From an uncultured Lachnospiraceae bacterium (GTDB lineage: Bacteria > Bacillota > Clostridia > Lachnospirales > Lachnospiraceae): DNA of 16,312 nt. Every line of letters begins with the position of its first letter. Positions within the stretch are counted from its first letter, which is position 1. The stretch is taken from NCBI GenBank assembly GCA_947589175.1, contig CANPZR010000027.1:1-16312 (forward strand), read 5' to 3'. Below are positions 6,548 to 14,059 of the stretch, in pieces. The translations under genes were made by a program, and so were the position numbers. The notes beneath the pieces are model-generated. The model did no database searches. It saw only the letters and a list, made by a program, of their open reading frames with translations, and was not told the DNA's origin.

Positions 6548-7003
6548 CTATCCTTTACCAACCATTTCGATTTGACCCTTGAGAAGCTCGTTTTCCTGAT
6601 CGATCAGGTCCCCAAGGCTCTGAGCCATTTTGTCCAGCTTCTCCGAGGCATCCGCCGCACCGACTGTCTTGCCTTTGGCTGTTGTAAAGCAGCCCTCCGG
6701 GTTCTGGTTCATCACCAGATAGCAATGCGTGAGCCTCACGTCCAGAGCCATGAGCGACGCCCTGGCCTCCAGGAGGTGGGCGCGCCGAAGGTTCTTTCGC
6801 TGATCACTGGACGGGAAAATACTGTTTGCCTTCTCCGCATGGTCGATGATCTCACCGGCCAGCTTTGCCACCGGCTCCGCCAGAAGGCGAGAGTACCGGG
6901 CCGACATCCGTGTCAGGAAATTCAGCGTTTCCACATATATCTCATAGGCGGTGTTCACGAACTCCGCCTTGCTTGTGGTTCGCTTCTGTTTCAAGACCGA
7001 CAT
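6548..7003 (-). CDS. avd: Avd-like DGR accessory protein, 151 aa
   Basis: Four-helix-bundle accessory protein that in DGRs binds the RT and the TR RNA and is needed for mutagenic cDNA synthesis. The call rests on position (between target gene and TR, upstream of the RT), on length and on an all-helical sequence: helices about 11-45 (KAEFVNTAYEIYVETLNFL), 46-62, 70-100 (RRAHLLEARASLMALDVRL) and 120-148 (EKLDKMAQSLGDLIDQENEL). Basic residues are spread over the first three helices, as expected for an RNA binder. GAGGTG lies five bases before the ATG at 7003. The gene has its own promoter at 7036-7063. Sequence similarity to Avd families was judged by eye only. Confidence 0.78.
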   Translation of the reverse strand: MSVLKQKRTTSKAEFVNTAYEIYVETLNFLTRMSARYSRLLAEPVAKLAGEIIDHAEKANSIFPSSDQRKNLRRAHLLEARASLMALDVRLTHCYLVMNQNPEGCFTTAKGKTVGAADASEKLDKMAQSLGDLIDQENELLKGQIEMVGKG

Positions 7004-7035
7004 GGTATCACCTCGTTTCTACCGGTTCCGACAAA

Positions 7036-7063
7036 AGTATATCACAAAATTTAAAAATTTCAA
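7036..7063 (-). promoter_or_regulatory. promoter of the avd-TR-RT unit
   Basis: Minus strand: -35 TTGAAA (7058-7063), 16-base spacer, -10 TATACT (7036-7041), with an AT-rich spacer. It lies 33 bases upstream of the avd start and directly after the hairpin at 7065-7084. This should give the TR RNA and RT transcription independent of the tail operon. Confidence 0.7.
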
Positions 7064-7064
7064 C

Positions 7065-7084
7065 GCCGGCGCTTACGCGCCGGC
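7065..7084. terminator. 8-bp GC hairpin with GTAA tetraloop downstream of the VR
   Basis: Arms 7065-7072 and 7077-7084, GCCGGCGC / GCGCCGGC; on the minus strand the loop is GTAA. On the plus strand a run of seven T follows soon after; on the minus strand only GTTGAAATTTTT follows. It could end the tail operon. It also has the size (8-bp stem, 4-base loop) of the DNA hairpins that mark DGR target sites. Confidence 0.6.
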
Positions 7085-7127
7085 ATATTTTTTTGTGTCC
7101 CTTTGGCTGTTGCCTCTCTCTGGGGAC

Positions 7128-7143
7128 GCCCCCTTTCGGGGGC
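7128..7143 (-). other. 6-bp hairpin with GAAA loop, candidate DGR target-site hairpin
   Basis: Minus strand GCCCCC-GAAA-GGGGGC, 30 bases after the stop of the target gene and about 44 bases after the VR end. GC-rich hairpins or cruciforms with a 4-base loop just downstream of the VR are known to aid DGR target recognition in the Bordetella phage. This one is somewhat farther from the VR than in that case. Confidence 0.45.
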
Positions 7144-7173
7144 TTGATGTAGACTGGATTGCTCTGCGGAGGA

Positions 7174-9039
7174 TTAGGTAACAAAGCCGGCCAGCACCGC
7201 CGCCGACCAGGAGGCAAAGATGCCGTCGTAGGTGCCGTCCGCGCGGACAGAGCAGAAGTTACTGCGGTTGTTGTAATCCGGCGACCGGAGCCACCACCAC
7301 ACAGCCGTAGATACGGATGAGTGCTTATACGCAACTCTGCTATTGCCGGACTTGAAATACGCATACTGCGCCTGGGAATTCTGCTCGGCGCTGTTTGCGT
7401 AATGCCTCTCTCCGAAGACCTCATACTCCGCCAGCAGGAAGAGATAATCTGTGGTGCTGGTGACGTAGGAGGCCGTATTTGAGCCTCCACCGGTGTTGTC
7501 GGTGTACTTGGTAACCGACTTCATTACCTTCCTCAAATCGCTCGGAAGGGCCGCCAGGAGGCTCCCGCTGGGCGGCGAGGTCGGAGTCCCGCTGTTGCCA
7601 AGTACCGTCTTCCGCATAGCGCTCCCGCTCCAGCCCCCGGAATTGCTCTGAGAGGTGTTCATGTGGAAGCCGTTGCTACTGGTCACCTCGCTGCTGTAGT
7701 TGTTGTCACACAGCCCGACCAGCTTGCCGCCCACCTTTCCGATCAGCCAATGGATCTTGTTGTTCCCCTCTTTTGTGGAGTTGTGGTTGAAGCCAATAAT
7801 AAAAGCATCAACAGAGAAACTGCTGAAGGAATATCCCGCAACTGTTCCGTTGATGCTGATGGCTTTGGTGTCTCCCACGCTCCAGTAGTTTGCGCCCTGG
7901 CCCGCGGCGGAGACCTGCCCGATGGTTTCCCAGGAGTTATCCTTGAGGGTCGAGGTGGGCATCGTCACCTCCACGGAGCAGGTTTTATTTGTCGGGGCGG
8001 TGTGGTTTGTGCCAGCGGCGACCTTCACGGTGATGGCGGTGCTGCCCTTGCTCTTTCCTGTGACTGTGATTGTTGTGCCGCTGAGTTTTGCCTCCGCGAT
8101 GGCGGCACTGCCGGACTGGACCGTGATCGCTCCGTCGCCGGCACGGTTCACGGTGATGGTTTTCGTGAGGGAAGATACATTGAGCGCCAGACTGGTGGGG
8201 TTCAACGTGAGGCTGCCTGCCGCCTTCCCGATGGTCCAGGTGACCGTCCGAGCCTCAGAAGTACCGCCGCTCCACTGGTAGTTGGCTGTCGGGGTCGCTG
8301 TGGCGTCGTAGCTGCCGGCGTTGGTGCCGGAGGTCACTCCGCCGATGGTCATCTTGCCGCTATCATACCCGCTCCACACCGGGCTCTGAGGGCTTCCGGT
8401 ATAGGTCAGGGAACCGCTCTGCGTGGGTGGGGAAATCGTGGCCTTCGTGATCTTCCAGGTCACCTGCTTGCCGGTCTTTGTGCCGTCGGCCCACTGCAAT
8501 TCCGACTTTGGAGTAAACGTGACTGTGTACTCCTTGGCGTCGGTTCCGGAGGTCGCCCCGGTCATATCCAGCTGTGCCGGGTCATAATTGTTCCACGTAG
8601 GGGTCAGCACCCCGCCAGTGTAAACAAGGACACCCGACTGCGAGGGTACCGCGTTTATTGTGCTGGTGAGCTTCTTCACTGCCTCAAGGGCGGAGCTGGC
8701 GGAATCCTGGGCATTCTTCGATGTTTGGAGCGCCTCATCCACCTTTCCGCTCATACCGTCGGCGGTTTCTTTCGCGGCATTGGCTGTCTCCAGCGCCTTT
8801 TCAGCGGTGCCTTTGCCACTCTGGGCCAGCTCCTTCGCCTCATTGGCGACATCTTTGGCGTCGCCCGCCGTAGAGGCGGCGCCATTTGCGGCTTTCAGGG
8901 CCGCATCCGCCGTACTCTTAGCCTCTGTGGATGTGCCTTTTGCGGAATTCGCGGTCTCGTTTGCGGTTTCTGCGAGTCTGCGAATGTCCTCAAGCTCGGC
9001 AGTCTCGTTGCCGGGCACATTTACAGGCCCTAATGCCAT
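7174..9039 (-). CDS. DGR target: tail-fibre-like protein with variable C-type-lectin-type end, 621 aa
   Basis: Probable receptor-binding fibre. Residues 12-128 are Ala-rich heptad-like repeats (ETANSAKGTSTEAKSTADAA), a trimeric coiled-coil stalk. Residues 133-200 and 206-272 are two copies of a bacterial Ig-like (MBG-type) repeat (LVYTGGVLTPTW; LTYTGSPQSPVW). Residues about 275-360 resemble a Big_2-like domain. Residues 365-621 form a DUF6273-like domain, of the C-type-lectin-fold group used by DGR targets, ending WWWLRSPDYNNRSNFC. The VR covers residues 579-618. Against the TR, residues 592, 593, 597, 599, 600, 603 and 605-608 have been changed through adenines, and 588 by another event. AAAGGAG precedes the ATG at 9039. 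It is the last gene of the tail operon, six bases after the gene at 9045. Confidence 0.92.
   Translation of the reverse strand: MALGPVNVPGNETAELEDIRRLAETANETANSAKGTSTEAKSTADAALKAANGAASTAGDAKDVANEAKELAQSGKGTAEKALETANAAKETADGMSGKVDEALQTSKNAQDSASSALEAVKKLTSTINAVPSQSGVLVYTGGVLTPTWNNYDPAQLDMTGATSGTDAKEYTVTFTPKSELQWADGTKTGKQVTWKITKATISPPTQSGSLTYTGSPQSPVWSGYDSGKMTIGGVTSGTNAGSYDATATPTANYQWSGGTSEARTVTWTIGKAAGSLTLNPTSLALNVSSLTKTITVNRAGDGAITVQSGSAAIAEAKLSGTTITVTGKSKGSTAITVKVAAGTNHTAPTNKTCSVEVTMPTSTLKDNSWETIGQVSAAGQGANYWSVGDTKAISINGTVAGYSFSSFSVDAFIIGFNHNSTKEGNNKIHWLIGKVGGKLVGLCDNNYSSEVTSSNGFHMNTSQSNSGGWSGSAMRKTVLGNSGTPTSPPSGSLLAALPSDLRKVMKSVTKYTDNTGGGSNTASYVTSTTDYLFLLAEYEVFGERHYANSAEQNSQAQYAYFKSGNSRVAYKHSSVSTAVWWWLRSPDYNNRSNFCSVRADGTYDGIFASWSAAVLAGFVT
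7187..7305 (-). repeat. DGR variable repeat (VR), 119 bp
   Basis: Pairs with the TR at 6383-6501. Of 16 differences, 15 are at TR coding-strand adenines, replaced by G, C or T. The sixteenth is T to G at 7278. The last 30 bases (7187-7216) are identical to the TR, GC-rich and free of adenine in the TR, as expected for the initiation-of-mutagenic-homing (IMH) end. It ends ten bases before the stop codon of the target gene. Confidence 0.95.
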
Positions 9040-9044
9040 ATCTC

Positions 9045-9518
9045 TTACTCCTTTCCTTCTTCGATCCAGTATTCGGCGCTCAGGGCCGCCTTGGGTTCAT
9101 TCGCCGCTCTCAGCCTTATTGCCCCCTGGATCGTCTCGTTGGACGGGCAAAGGCCGCAGTCCACCGCGGTGCGGTAACTCTCCGGGGCGATGGTGACTGT
9201 CGCGTGATCCGCGGCGGTCACGCCATCTACCGGGAGGTCGATGTAGAATGGGTAGGCGGACGAACCTGTCTCAAGCGCCTCGCCATCGACGGCCTCCTCC
9301 GAGCGTTTCCAGCCCTCCACCGGGATGGTGACCGGGGTGGACTGCGGAACGTCATTCAGAAGCTTCTCGATCTCCTCAAGGCTTTTGCCGAACTCTTCCG
9401 CCAAGTCGGCTACAGCGGAGCCTGATTGCTCCGCTGTAGCACGAATGGCCTTGATTCTCTCACAGAGCGCGGCAAGTCCCCGATCACGCAGCGCCTTATC
9501 TTTCGGTGTGGTTGCCAT
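9045..9518 (-). CDS. tail-fibre-associated protein, 157 aa
   Basis: Lies between two fibre genes in the tail operon. Residues about 12-55 are a coiled-coil-like helix (IKAIRATAEQSGSAVADLAE). Residues about 63-155 form a beta-rich domain (VTIPVEGWKRSEEAVDG, then YPFYIDLPVDG and NETIQGAIRLRA). The same domain occurs in the protein at 10314-11318 (ITIPANGWTDSREDVADG, YPFHVDVSVTG, AETIEGAVRFYA), so the two are partly paralogous. AGGAGG stands six bases before the ATG at 9518. The domain is not one I can name. A role in the fibre or its attachment is inferred from context. Confidence 0.65.
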   Translation of the reverse strand: MATTPKDKALRDRGLAALCERIKAIRATAEQSGSAVADLAEEFGKSLEEIEKLLNDVPQSTPVTIPVEGWKRSEEAVDGEALETGSSAYPFYIDLPVDGVTAADHATVTIAPESYRTAVDCGLCPSNETIQGAIRLRAANEPKAALSAEYWIEEGKE

Positions 9519-9542
9519 TGGACTTACCTCCTGCTCTGAGGA

Positions 9543-10280
9543 TTACTCCTCGGCGGCCAGAAGCTGGTCGATCTCGGACTCCGTATAATCGGAGATGTCA
9601 CTCGCATGGAGGACCGCGTCATCGGGATCAACGGCAACAAAGTCGGCAGGCTTCTTGCCGCTGTCCACCGGGTTGCCATCGCCGTCAAACACAGCGATAT
9701 TGCCCTCGGTGGCGTCCTGGTCCTTGTCCGCCTTCCCGCTGATATCGACGGCGTCGGGCTTGGGAACGAAAAGCCCGTTATCCTTCTTCTGCAGCTGGTT
9801 GCCCTCATCAGGGGAGATGTTGACGTTGACGGAGATCTGGTATCCGGAAACGGTGACGGTGGTGGTGCCGTCGCCCGCCGCGCCGGTGTAAGTGTCGATC
9901 AGCTTCTCCATGCTCAGGAAGCTGTAGTTGACAGTCTCCCCGTCGCCCTTGACGGCCAGCACCAGAACGGGCTTACCGTCAAGGTTGGGGTTCTCGGCTC
10001 CGGGATAGTCCTCGCCCTCATTCCACGCGAAGTTGTCCACCAACTTGGTCTTGGTCTGATCCAACACCATGTCGGCGGGGAGGTCGACGGAGAATGCGGC
10101 GGATCCGCTTGTCTCCGCAGTGGTGTAGAAGCTGATCTTGTTGCCGGCGAATCCCACGCGGTGGATGGCGGACGTCGCCAGGTTCCGGATGGGATCCAGA
10201 TCGGTCTTCTTGGCGAAGGTCTTCTTCAGAGACTTCGCCAACTCCTGGATGGTCTTTCGAGTTGTGATCTCTTTTGACAT
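9543..10280 (-). CDS. tail fibre / appendage protein, 245 aa
   Basis: Residues 1-30 are basic and helical (MSKEITTRKTIQELAKSLKK). Residues 45-80 contain beta-rich sequence (ISFYTTAETSGSAAFSVDLP). Residues 175-225 hold the phage-fibre motif SGKADKDQDATEGNIAVFD, then DGNPVDSGKKPADF, common in tail fibres and collagen-like appendages of Firmicutes phages. The protein ends with an acidic helix (SDYTESEIDQLLAAEE). A perfect AGGAGG lies eight bases before the ATG at 10280. It sits in the middle of the fibre gene block, all transcribed in the same direction. The exact role is not shown by the sequence. Confidence 0.7.
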   Translation of the reverse strand: MSKEITTRKTIQELAKSLKKTFAKKTDLDPIRNLATSAIHRVGFAGNKISFYTTAETSGSAAFSVDLPADMVLDQTKTKLVDNFAWNEGEDYPGAENPNLDGKPVLVLAVKGDGETVNYSFLSMEKLIDTYTGAAGDGTTTVTVSGYQISVNVNISPDEGNQLQKKDNGLFVPKPDAVDISGKADKDQDATEGNIAVFDGDGNPVDSGKKPADFVAVDPDDAVLHASDISDYTESEIDQLLAAEE

Positions 10281-10313
10281 TGCTTAATTCCTCCTAAAAA
10301 ATGTGATATATGC

Positions 10314-11318
10314 TTAATCCTCACCATCAAGGATTTCAGCCACGTCCTGTTGCACCGCTTCCTCGTCTACCAGGTCGGCATCTGTCATGACAGTCTCCTT
10401 GTCAACGGAAATTCTGCCGTTGAAATCGACATTGATCCCATCACCGATGATGACCCCGCCGAGGCTGGTGCGCGATGCGATGGGAATATCTGAACTGCCC
10501 CCACCGCCAGTGCTGATGTATCCAGAACCGCCCACCAGCGCAAGGCTGGCTTTTATGTCCGAAGACGGTACGGTCTTTGCGTAAAACCGTACCGCTCCTT
10601 CGATGGTTTCGGCGGTCTGGCATATGTCTTTTGCGATACTGAGATGTTGCGGATAAATCGTGACGATAGGCGTCATGCGACTCTTGGTACCGGTAACGCT
10701 TACGTCAACATGGAAGGGATAGTTTCCGAATGCAGGGTCACCTCCGACGCCGTCTGCGACATCCTCCCTGCTGTCGGTCCAGCCGTTGGCGGGGATCGTG
10801 ATCTCTGACCTGGAGATCCCGATAACCCCCTCGTTCATGAGGCGCTGGAGATCATCGTGTGACACAAGCCCCGGCGCCGCTGTGATTTCGACCTGAATCT
10901 CATCGGAGACAACGATGACAAGCGGGAAGTTGAATATACTGCCAGGAAGCTCGGGCCGATAAGCCGGGACGGGCTGCTGGTAATCCCCCAGGGTAGCATA
11001 GAGGAGATCCGTCTCCTCGCCGGATTCCGGGTGCTGTGCGTAAACCAGGAACTCCGAAAGGAAGAATGTGGGCTGTTCCTTGTGCTCACTATTGGCGTAC
11101 TGAATCGTCAGGTAGAGCCGGTCATTCTCATGTCGCCGCTCACCGATTGACCCATCCGCAACATAGTGGTAAAGCTCGTGAACATCTGCCAGGTCAGTCT
11201 CCTCCGGTACCTGGCCGCTGCCTACTGCCACCCTCGACACACGCAGCGGCTTTTCAAGCGCGCCGCAGGCGGCAATAAGCGAACGCCCGTTGGTTGTGAG
11301 CTTAAATGCGTAATCCAC
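10314..11318 (-). CDS. phage tail fibre protein, N-terminal collar-type domain, 334 aa
   Basis: The N-terminal 150 residues (MDYAFKLTTNGRSLIAACGA, RVSRVAVGSG, FFLSEFLVYAQHP) match the tail-collar fibre domain (DUF3751-like) that joins P2-type fibres to the baseplate and usually follows gene I, as here. Residues about 168-262 form the domain shared with the protein at 9045-9518. A Gly-rich linker (GGSGYISTGGGGSS) leads to the fibre motif SLGGVIIGDGINVDFNGRIS and an acidic tail. The start is GTG at 11316-11318, with AGGAGG about nine bases upstream; no nearby ATG fits. The short length and modular tail suggest an adaptor that carries further fibre proteins such as the DGR target. Confidence 0.82.
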   Translation of the reverse strand: MDYAFKLTTNGRSLIAACGALEKPLRVSRVAVGSGQVPEETDLADVHELYHYVADGSIGERRHENDRLYLTIQYANSEHKEQPTFFLSEFLVYAQHPESGEETDLLYATLGDYQQPVPAYRPELPGSIFNFPLVIVVSDEIQVEITAAPGLVSHDDLQRLMNEGVIGISRSEITIPANGWTDSREDVADGVGGDPAFGNYPFHVDVSVTGTKSRMTPIVTIYPQHLSIAKDICQTAETIEGAVRFYAKTVPSSDIKASLALVGGSGYISTGGGGSSDIPIASRTSLGGVIIGDGINVDFNGRISVDKETVMTDADLVDEEAVQQDVAEILDGED

Positions 11319-11333
11319 TTTTTTGTCCTCCTG

Positions 11334-12155
11334 TTATGGAATTTCGGGCAACGGAATGGTGATTGAAACTGAGCCTCTCACGCCAACCCGGCCCGTGAAG
11401 GAAAGCGTAGTACTTGTGTCCTCCGGAATTGGAATAGAGTGAACGGTGGTCGCTGCACGCCCGCCGACTCGCGCGGTATGCTCAAACTTGAACACGTCCG
11501 CCTGCTCCGGCACGGGGATGCGGTGTATCGCCGCCGCAAGCCCACCGGTATGGACAGCGCCCTCAAAGTTGAATGTATCGGCCATCTCCGGGATCGGTAT
11601 CCGAGTTATGACCGCCATGACTCCACCCATGCGGAGCGGACGTTCTCCGAGGTCTGTGGTGATGGTGATATCATCGAGCCAGCTGGATAGGCGCTTGACG
11701 ATCCACACAAGCCGGTAGAACTTCTCGATCCCTTGCATAGAATTGAGCGTCCCATCGTTCCGAACAGTCACCTTGAAGTGGTGCGGCTCGCCACCGTATT
11801 TGAACCACTCAAGCACTGTGGAATCCGGATAGACTGCCGCGACAGCGCGATCAGTGGCGGCCTTCGTGCCCAGGGTCTTATGGACGCGCCAGCTGCTCTT
11901 CAGCATCCGGCGCTTCACCGTCACTCCATAATCCGGATCCCACCAATCCACCTTGAAATCGTGGGCGAGAATGTCCAGAAGTTGATCATCCAGCCTGTCG
12001 ATCTCCGGGTAGATTCGTATCCGGTCAATCTCCTCCGGCCTCTCTGAAAGCGCAGCGGCAACGGCCTCCGCCAGCGCGACTGCGGACTCATCCTTCTGAA
12101 GGGCAACGGGAAGCGTGGCCACAAGGTTTTCTTTCGTCAAACCTCGGCTATTCAT
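11334..12155 (-). CDS. phage tail protein I (P2 gpI-like), 273 aa
   Basis: Baseplate wedge component of contractile tails. The N-terminal 175 residues match the gpI family: LPVALQKDESAVALAEAVAA, IDRLDDQLLDILAHDFKVDW and the conserved stretch RRMLKSSWRVHKTLGTKAA. The C-terminal 95 residues are unusual. They hold three copies of a repeat of about 28 residues with core IPIPExAD(x)FxFE (RIPIPEMADTFNFE, RIPVPEQADVFKFE, SIPIPEDTSTTLSF) and a fourth partial copy (ITIPLPEIP). The start at 12155 overlaps the end of the J gene by eight bases. GGAGGG precedes it. Confidence 0.88.
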   Translation of the reverse strand: MNSRGLTKENLVATLPVALQKDESAVALAEAVAAALSERPEEIDRIRIYPEIDRLDDQLLDILAHDFKVDWWDPDYGVTVKRRMLKSSWRVHKTLGTKAATDRAVAAVYPDSTVLEWFKYGGEPHHFKVTVRNDGTLNSMQGIEKFYRLVWIVKRLSSWLDDITITTDLGERPLRMGGVMAVITRIPIPEMADTFNFEGAVHTGGLAAAIHRIPVPEQADVFKFEHTARVGGRAATTVHSIPIPEDTSTTLSFTGRVGVRGSVSITIPLPEIP

Positions 12156-13284
12156 CCTCGTACCCTCCGTTCGTGATGGTAATGGTGCCTACCTGCGCCA
12201 CCTGCGGCGTCGTCCTGTCACTGCCGTCCCGAAGTGCGGTAAAGGCCGGAGAGGTCAGCTCCACTCGCTTGATCCCCGTCTGCATAAGCAGCCAAATCAG
12301 TTGCGAGGGGTTGATGTCCCGGCCCAATTTTGCGTTTTGCCATGTGACGTATTCGTCCACAGCCGCTTTGACAGCAGCCGAGACATCTGCCGCGCTCCTG
12401 GTACGCCCCGTCTGAAGGTAGTAGGTGAGGGTGACGTCAAACTTCACGATCTCGGCATCTCTCACATACACCAAATCGGTCAGTGGACGCCGCTCATCGT
12501 CGTTGCAGGCTTCCAGTACGGCGCGCTTTATTTCCTCGCCGGCCAGTGACCCGTCCTTCATAAGAACATAAAGGCTGACAACTCCCGGCTCCGGGGTGAT
12601 GGCGATCACGTCCCCAATTTCCGTTGATACCTGTTTGGCCCAATATTCATACCCTCCACGGGCGCCGGCGCAACTGAAACCGTCCATGCTGGCGCGCATA
12701 AGCTCATAGTACTCATCGTCGGTGGCATCATCGGTGCCGCCCTCTGAGGCGGTAATGTTGGAGCACCCGGAGTAATAGTCGTAGATGTCCACCAGTGTAC
12801 TGATTTGCCCGATGGCGTATCCGTTCCCGTCCACGCCCGGCTTCTGACATCGCACCTGCGCTTCCACGCTGGTTTCTCCGATGGGGACATATACATCATC
12901 AAAGGTCTCCCACACGGCAGTCGCACTGGCGTCGGTGATACGGGTACCCGATGGAATCAGAATGGCTGACTCCTGGGCCTCCGAAATTGAAAAGCGCATC
13001 CGACACGTCGCCGCTTTCGCGGTGGGCCGGGTACGCTCAAGGAACAGCTCCCCCAGGGCGTCCAGGTTTTCGCCCTCCGCCCGGCTGGGGATATTCTGGT
13101 TGCCTGTGTAATTGTTGAGGACCCGCTCTTGGATGATAATGTTGCTCACCCACTGGATGAACAGCCGTTCCGGGCTGGCTGGCTGCACCGTTACCCCGGT
13201 GAACCTCTCGTACATCGAGACCAAAAGAGAAACGATAGTCTCTGTGTCCGTGGGGATGAACTGATATTCTGCGTTTCTACTCAA
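12148..13284 (-). CDS. baseplate protein J-like, 378 aa
   Basis: Baseplate wedge protein of P2-type and related contractile tails. Recognised by the overall layout and by GENLDALGELFLERTRPTAK, IPSGTRITDAS, the GGTDDATDDEYYELMRASMD segment and the C-terminal PSQLIWLLMQTGIKRVELTS. The length is normal for the family, so the gene seems intact. The start is TTG at 13282-13284. GGAGGTGG lies 11 bases upstream, and the first eight bases overlap the end of the gpW/gp25 gene, a standard coupled arrangement. The next gene, I, overlaps its end by eight bases. Confidence 0.92.
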   Translation of the reverse strand: MSRNAEYQFIPTDTETIVSLLVSMYERFTGVTVQPASPERLFIQWVSNIIIQERVLNNYTGNQNIPSRAEGENLDALGELFLERTRPTAKAATCRMRFSISEAQESAILIPSGTRITDASATAVWETFDDVYVPIGETSVEAQVRCQKPGVDGNGYAIGQISTLVDIYDYYSGCSNITASEGGTDDATDDEYYELMRASMDGFSCAGARGGYEYWAKQVSTEIGDVIAITPEPGVVSLYVLMKDGSLAGEEIKRAVLEACNDDERRPLTDLVYVRDAEIVKFDVTLTYYLQTGRTRSAADVSAAVKAAVDEYVTWQNAKLGRDINPSQLIWLLMQTGIKRVELTSPAFTALRDGSDRTTPQVAQVGTITITNGGYEDE

Positions 13285-13597
13285 GGTTGATTTCCACCTC
13301 CACTGTTGGTATCAGGGTCCCCGGTTGCGAAGGGTCTGTCGAAAAAGAAACGTTCTGTACCGTCGCCCTCGGCTCCCACCGCTCCACTGCCTCGCGCACT
13401 TCCGGGATCATCATCACCCTCACCACATTGATTGGCTTGTCGAGGCAACTCCAGTCCAGCCCAAAGTCCCGGTAAAGGGGCACGGAGCCCTTCGGTGTGG
13501 ACAGAATCACTGCGATATTCTGGAGCACGGAGTTGATGGTCTCGATTTCGTTGAACCGCAATTTCCCCAGGTCCGTGGCTGAAACCGTGTAACTCAT
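13277..13597 (-). CDS. baseplate wedge protein gpW/gp25-like, 106 aa
   Basis: Small lysozyme-like baseplate protein of the GPW/gp25 family. Diagnostic features are NSVLQNIAVILSTPKGSVPLYRDFGLDWS in its middle section and VEVEINLE at the end; the proline/arginine pattern PLYRDFG is typical. The family keeps a lysozyme-like fold without activity. The ATG at 13597 has AGGAG upstream, within the end of the preceding U-like gene. Order W-J-I-fibre is the P2 order. It overlaps J by eight bases. Confidence 0.9.
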   Translation of the reverse strand: MSYTVSATDLGKLRFNEIETINSVLQNIAVILSTPKGSVPLYRDFGLDWSCLDKPINVVRVMMIPEVREAVERWEPRATVQNVSFSTDPSQPGTLIPTVEVEINLE

Positions 13598-13601
13598 AGC
13601 A

Positions 13602-13952
13602 TCAGCTCCTCAAATATTCCTGTAGGCTGACGGAAACCGTGGCGGTGTGTAAGTCTCCGTTTCTGAAAAAAGCCTTTGCCTTCAATTCGTGCTTTGTAAT
13701 ATTCCAGCGGTATTTACCGTAACCATGTGTGCCGATTGTCAGCGGGATCGCGCTTGCCGTGCGCTCGTAATTCCATATCCTTTTCACCTCTGTCATCGGG
13801 TCGGTTCCCAAATCCGTGGACAGAGTGATGTCGAAGGTACACTTGTCCGGATCCAGACCCGTGAACTCCGTCAGAGCATTGTTTAAATGCCTGTTGTGTG
13901 TGGAAAATCGCGCGGAACCGGACCATGTCATATTGTCCAGGGTCCTTACCAC
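13602..13952 (-). pseudogene. tail protein U-like gene, 5' end missing
   Basis: The readable part (VVRTLDNMTWSGSARF, LTEFTGLDPDKCTFDITLS, LGTDPMTEVKRIW, TVSVSLQEYLRS) fits the GpU-type phage tail protein. The usual N terminus before VVRTLDN is absent. Upstream the frame stays open to 14102 but reads as unrelated, Cys- and Arg-rich sequence, so a breakpoint lies near 13950-13965. An ATG at 13931 could start a shortened product, but AGGAGG (13956-13961) is too far away to serve it. The gene directly abuts gpW/gp25. In many related phages genes for X, D and V lie between U and W, and none is here. Confidence 0.65.
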
Positions 13953-14059
13953 TTCCTCCTGGCAACACACAATACCGCAGAGAAGTGAAAAAGTCGAGAG
14001 AAATCGTATCGGCAAAACGGAGAAACCGCTTGTGCAGTTGGGCTTTTGGAAGGGTTTTA

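Noticed and set aside
6340..6561. Minus-strand frame of 73 codons through the TR
   Set aside because: It is the TR read in the frame of the target gene, with unrelated ends and no ribosome binding site. TRs are not translated as genes.
7663..9033. Long plus-strand open frame (456 codons)
   Set aside because: Antisense to the DGR target gene, with Cys/Arg/Gly-rich composition and no family resemblance.
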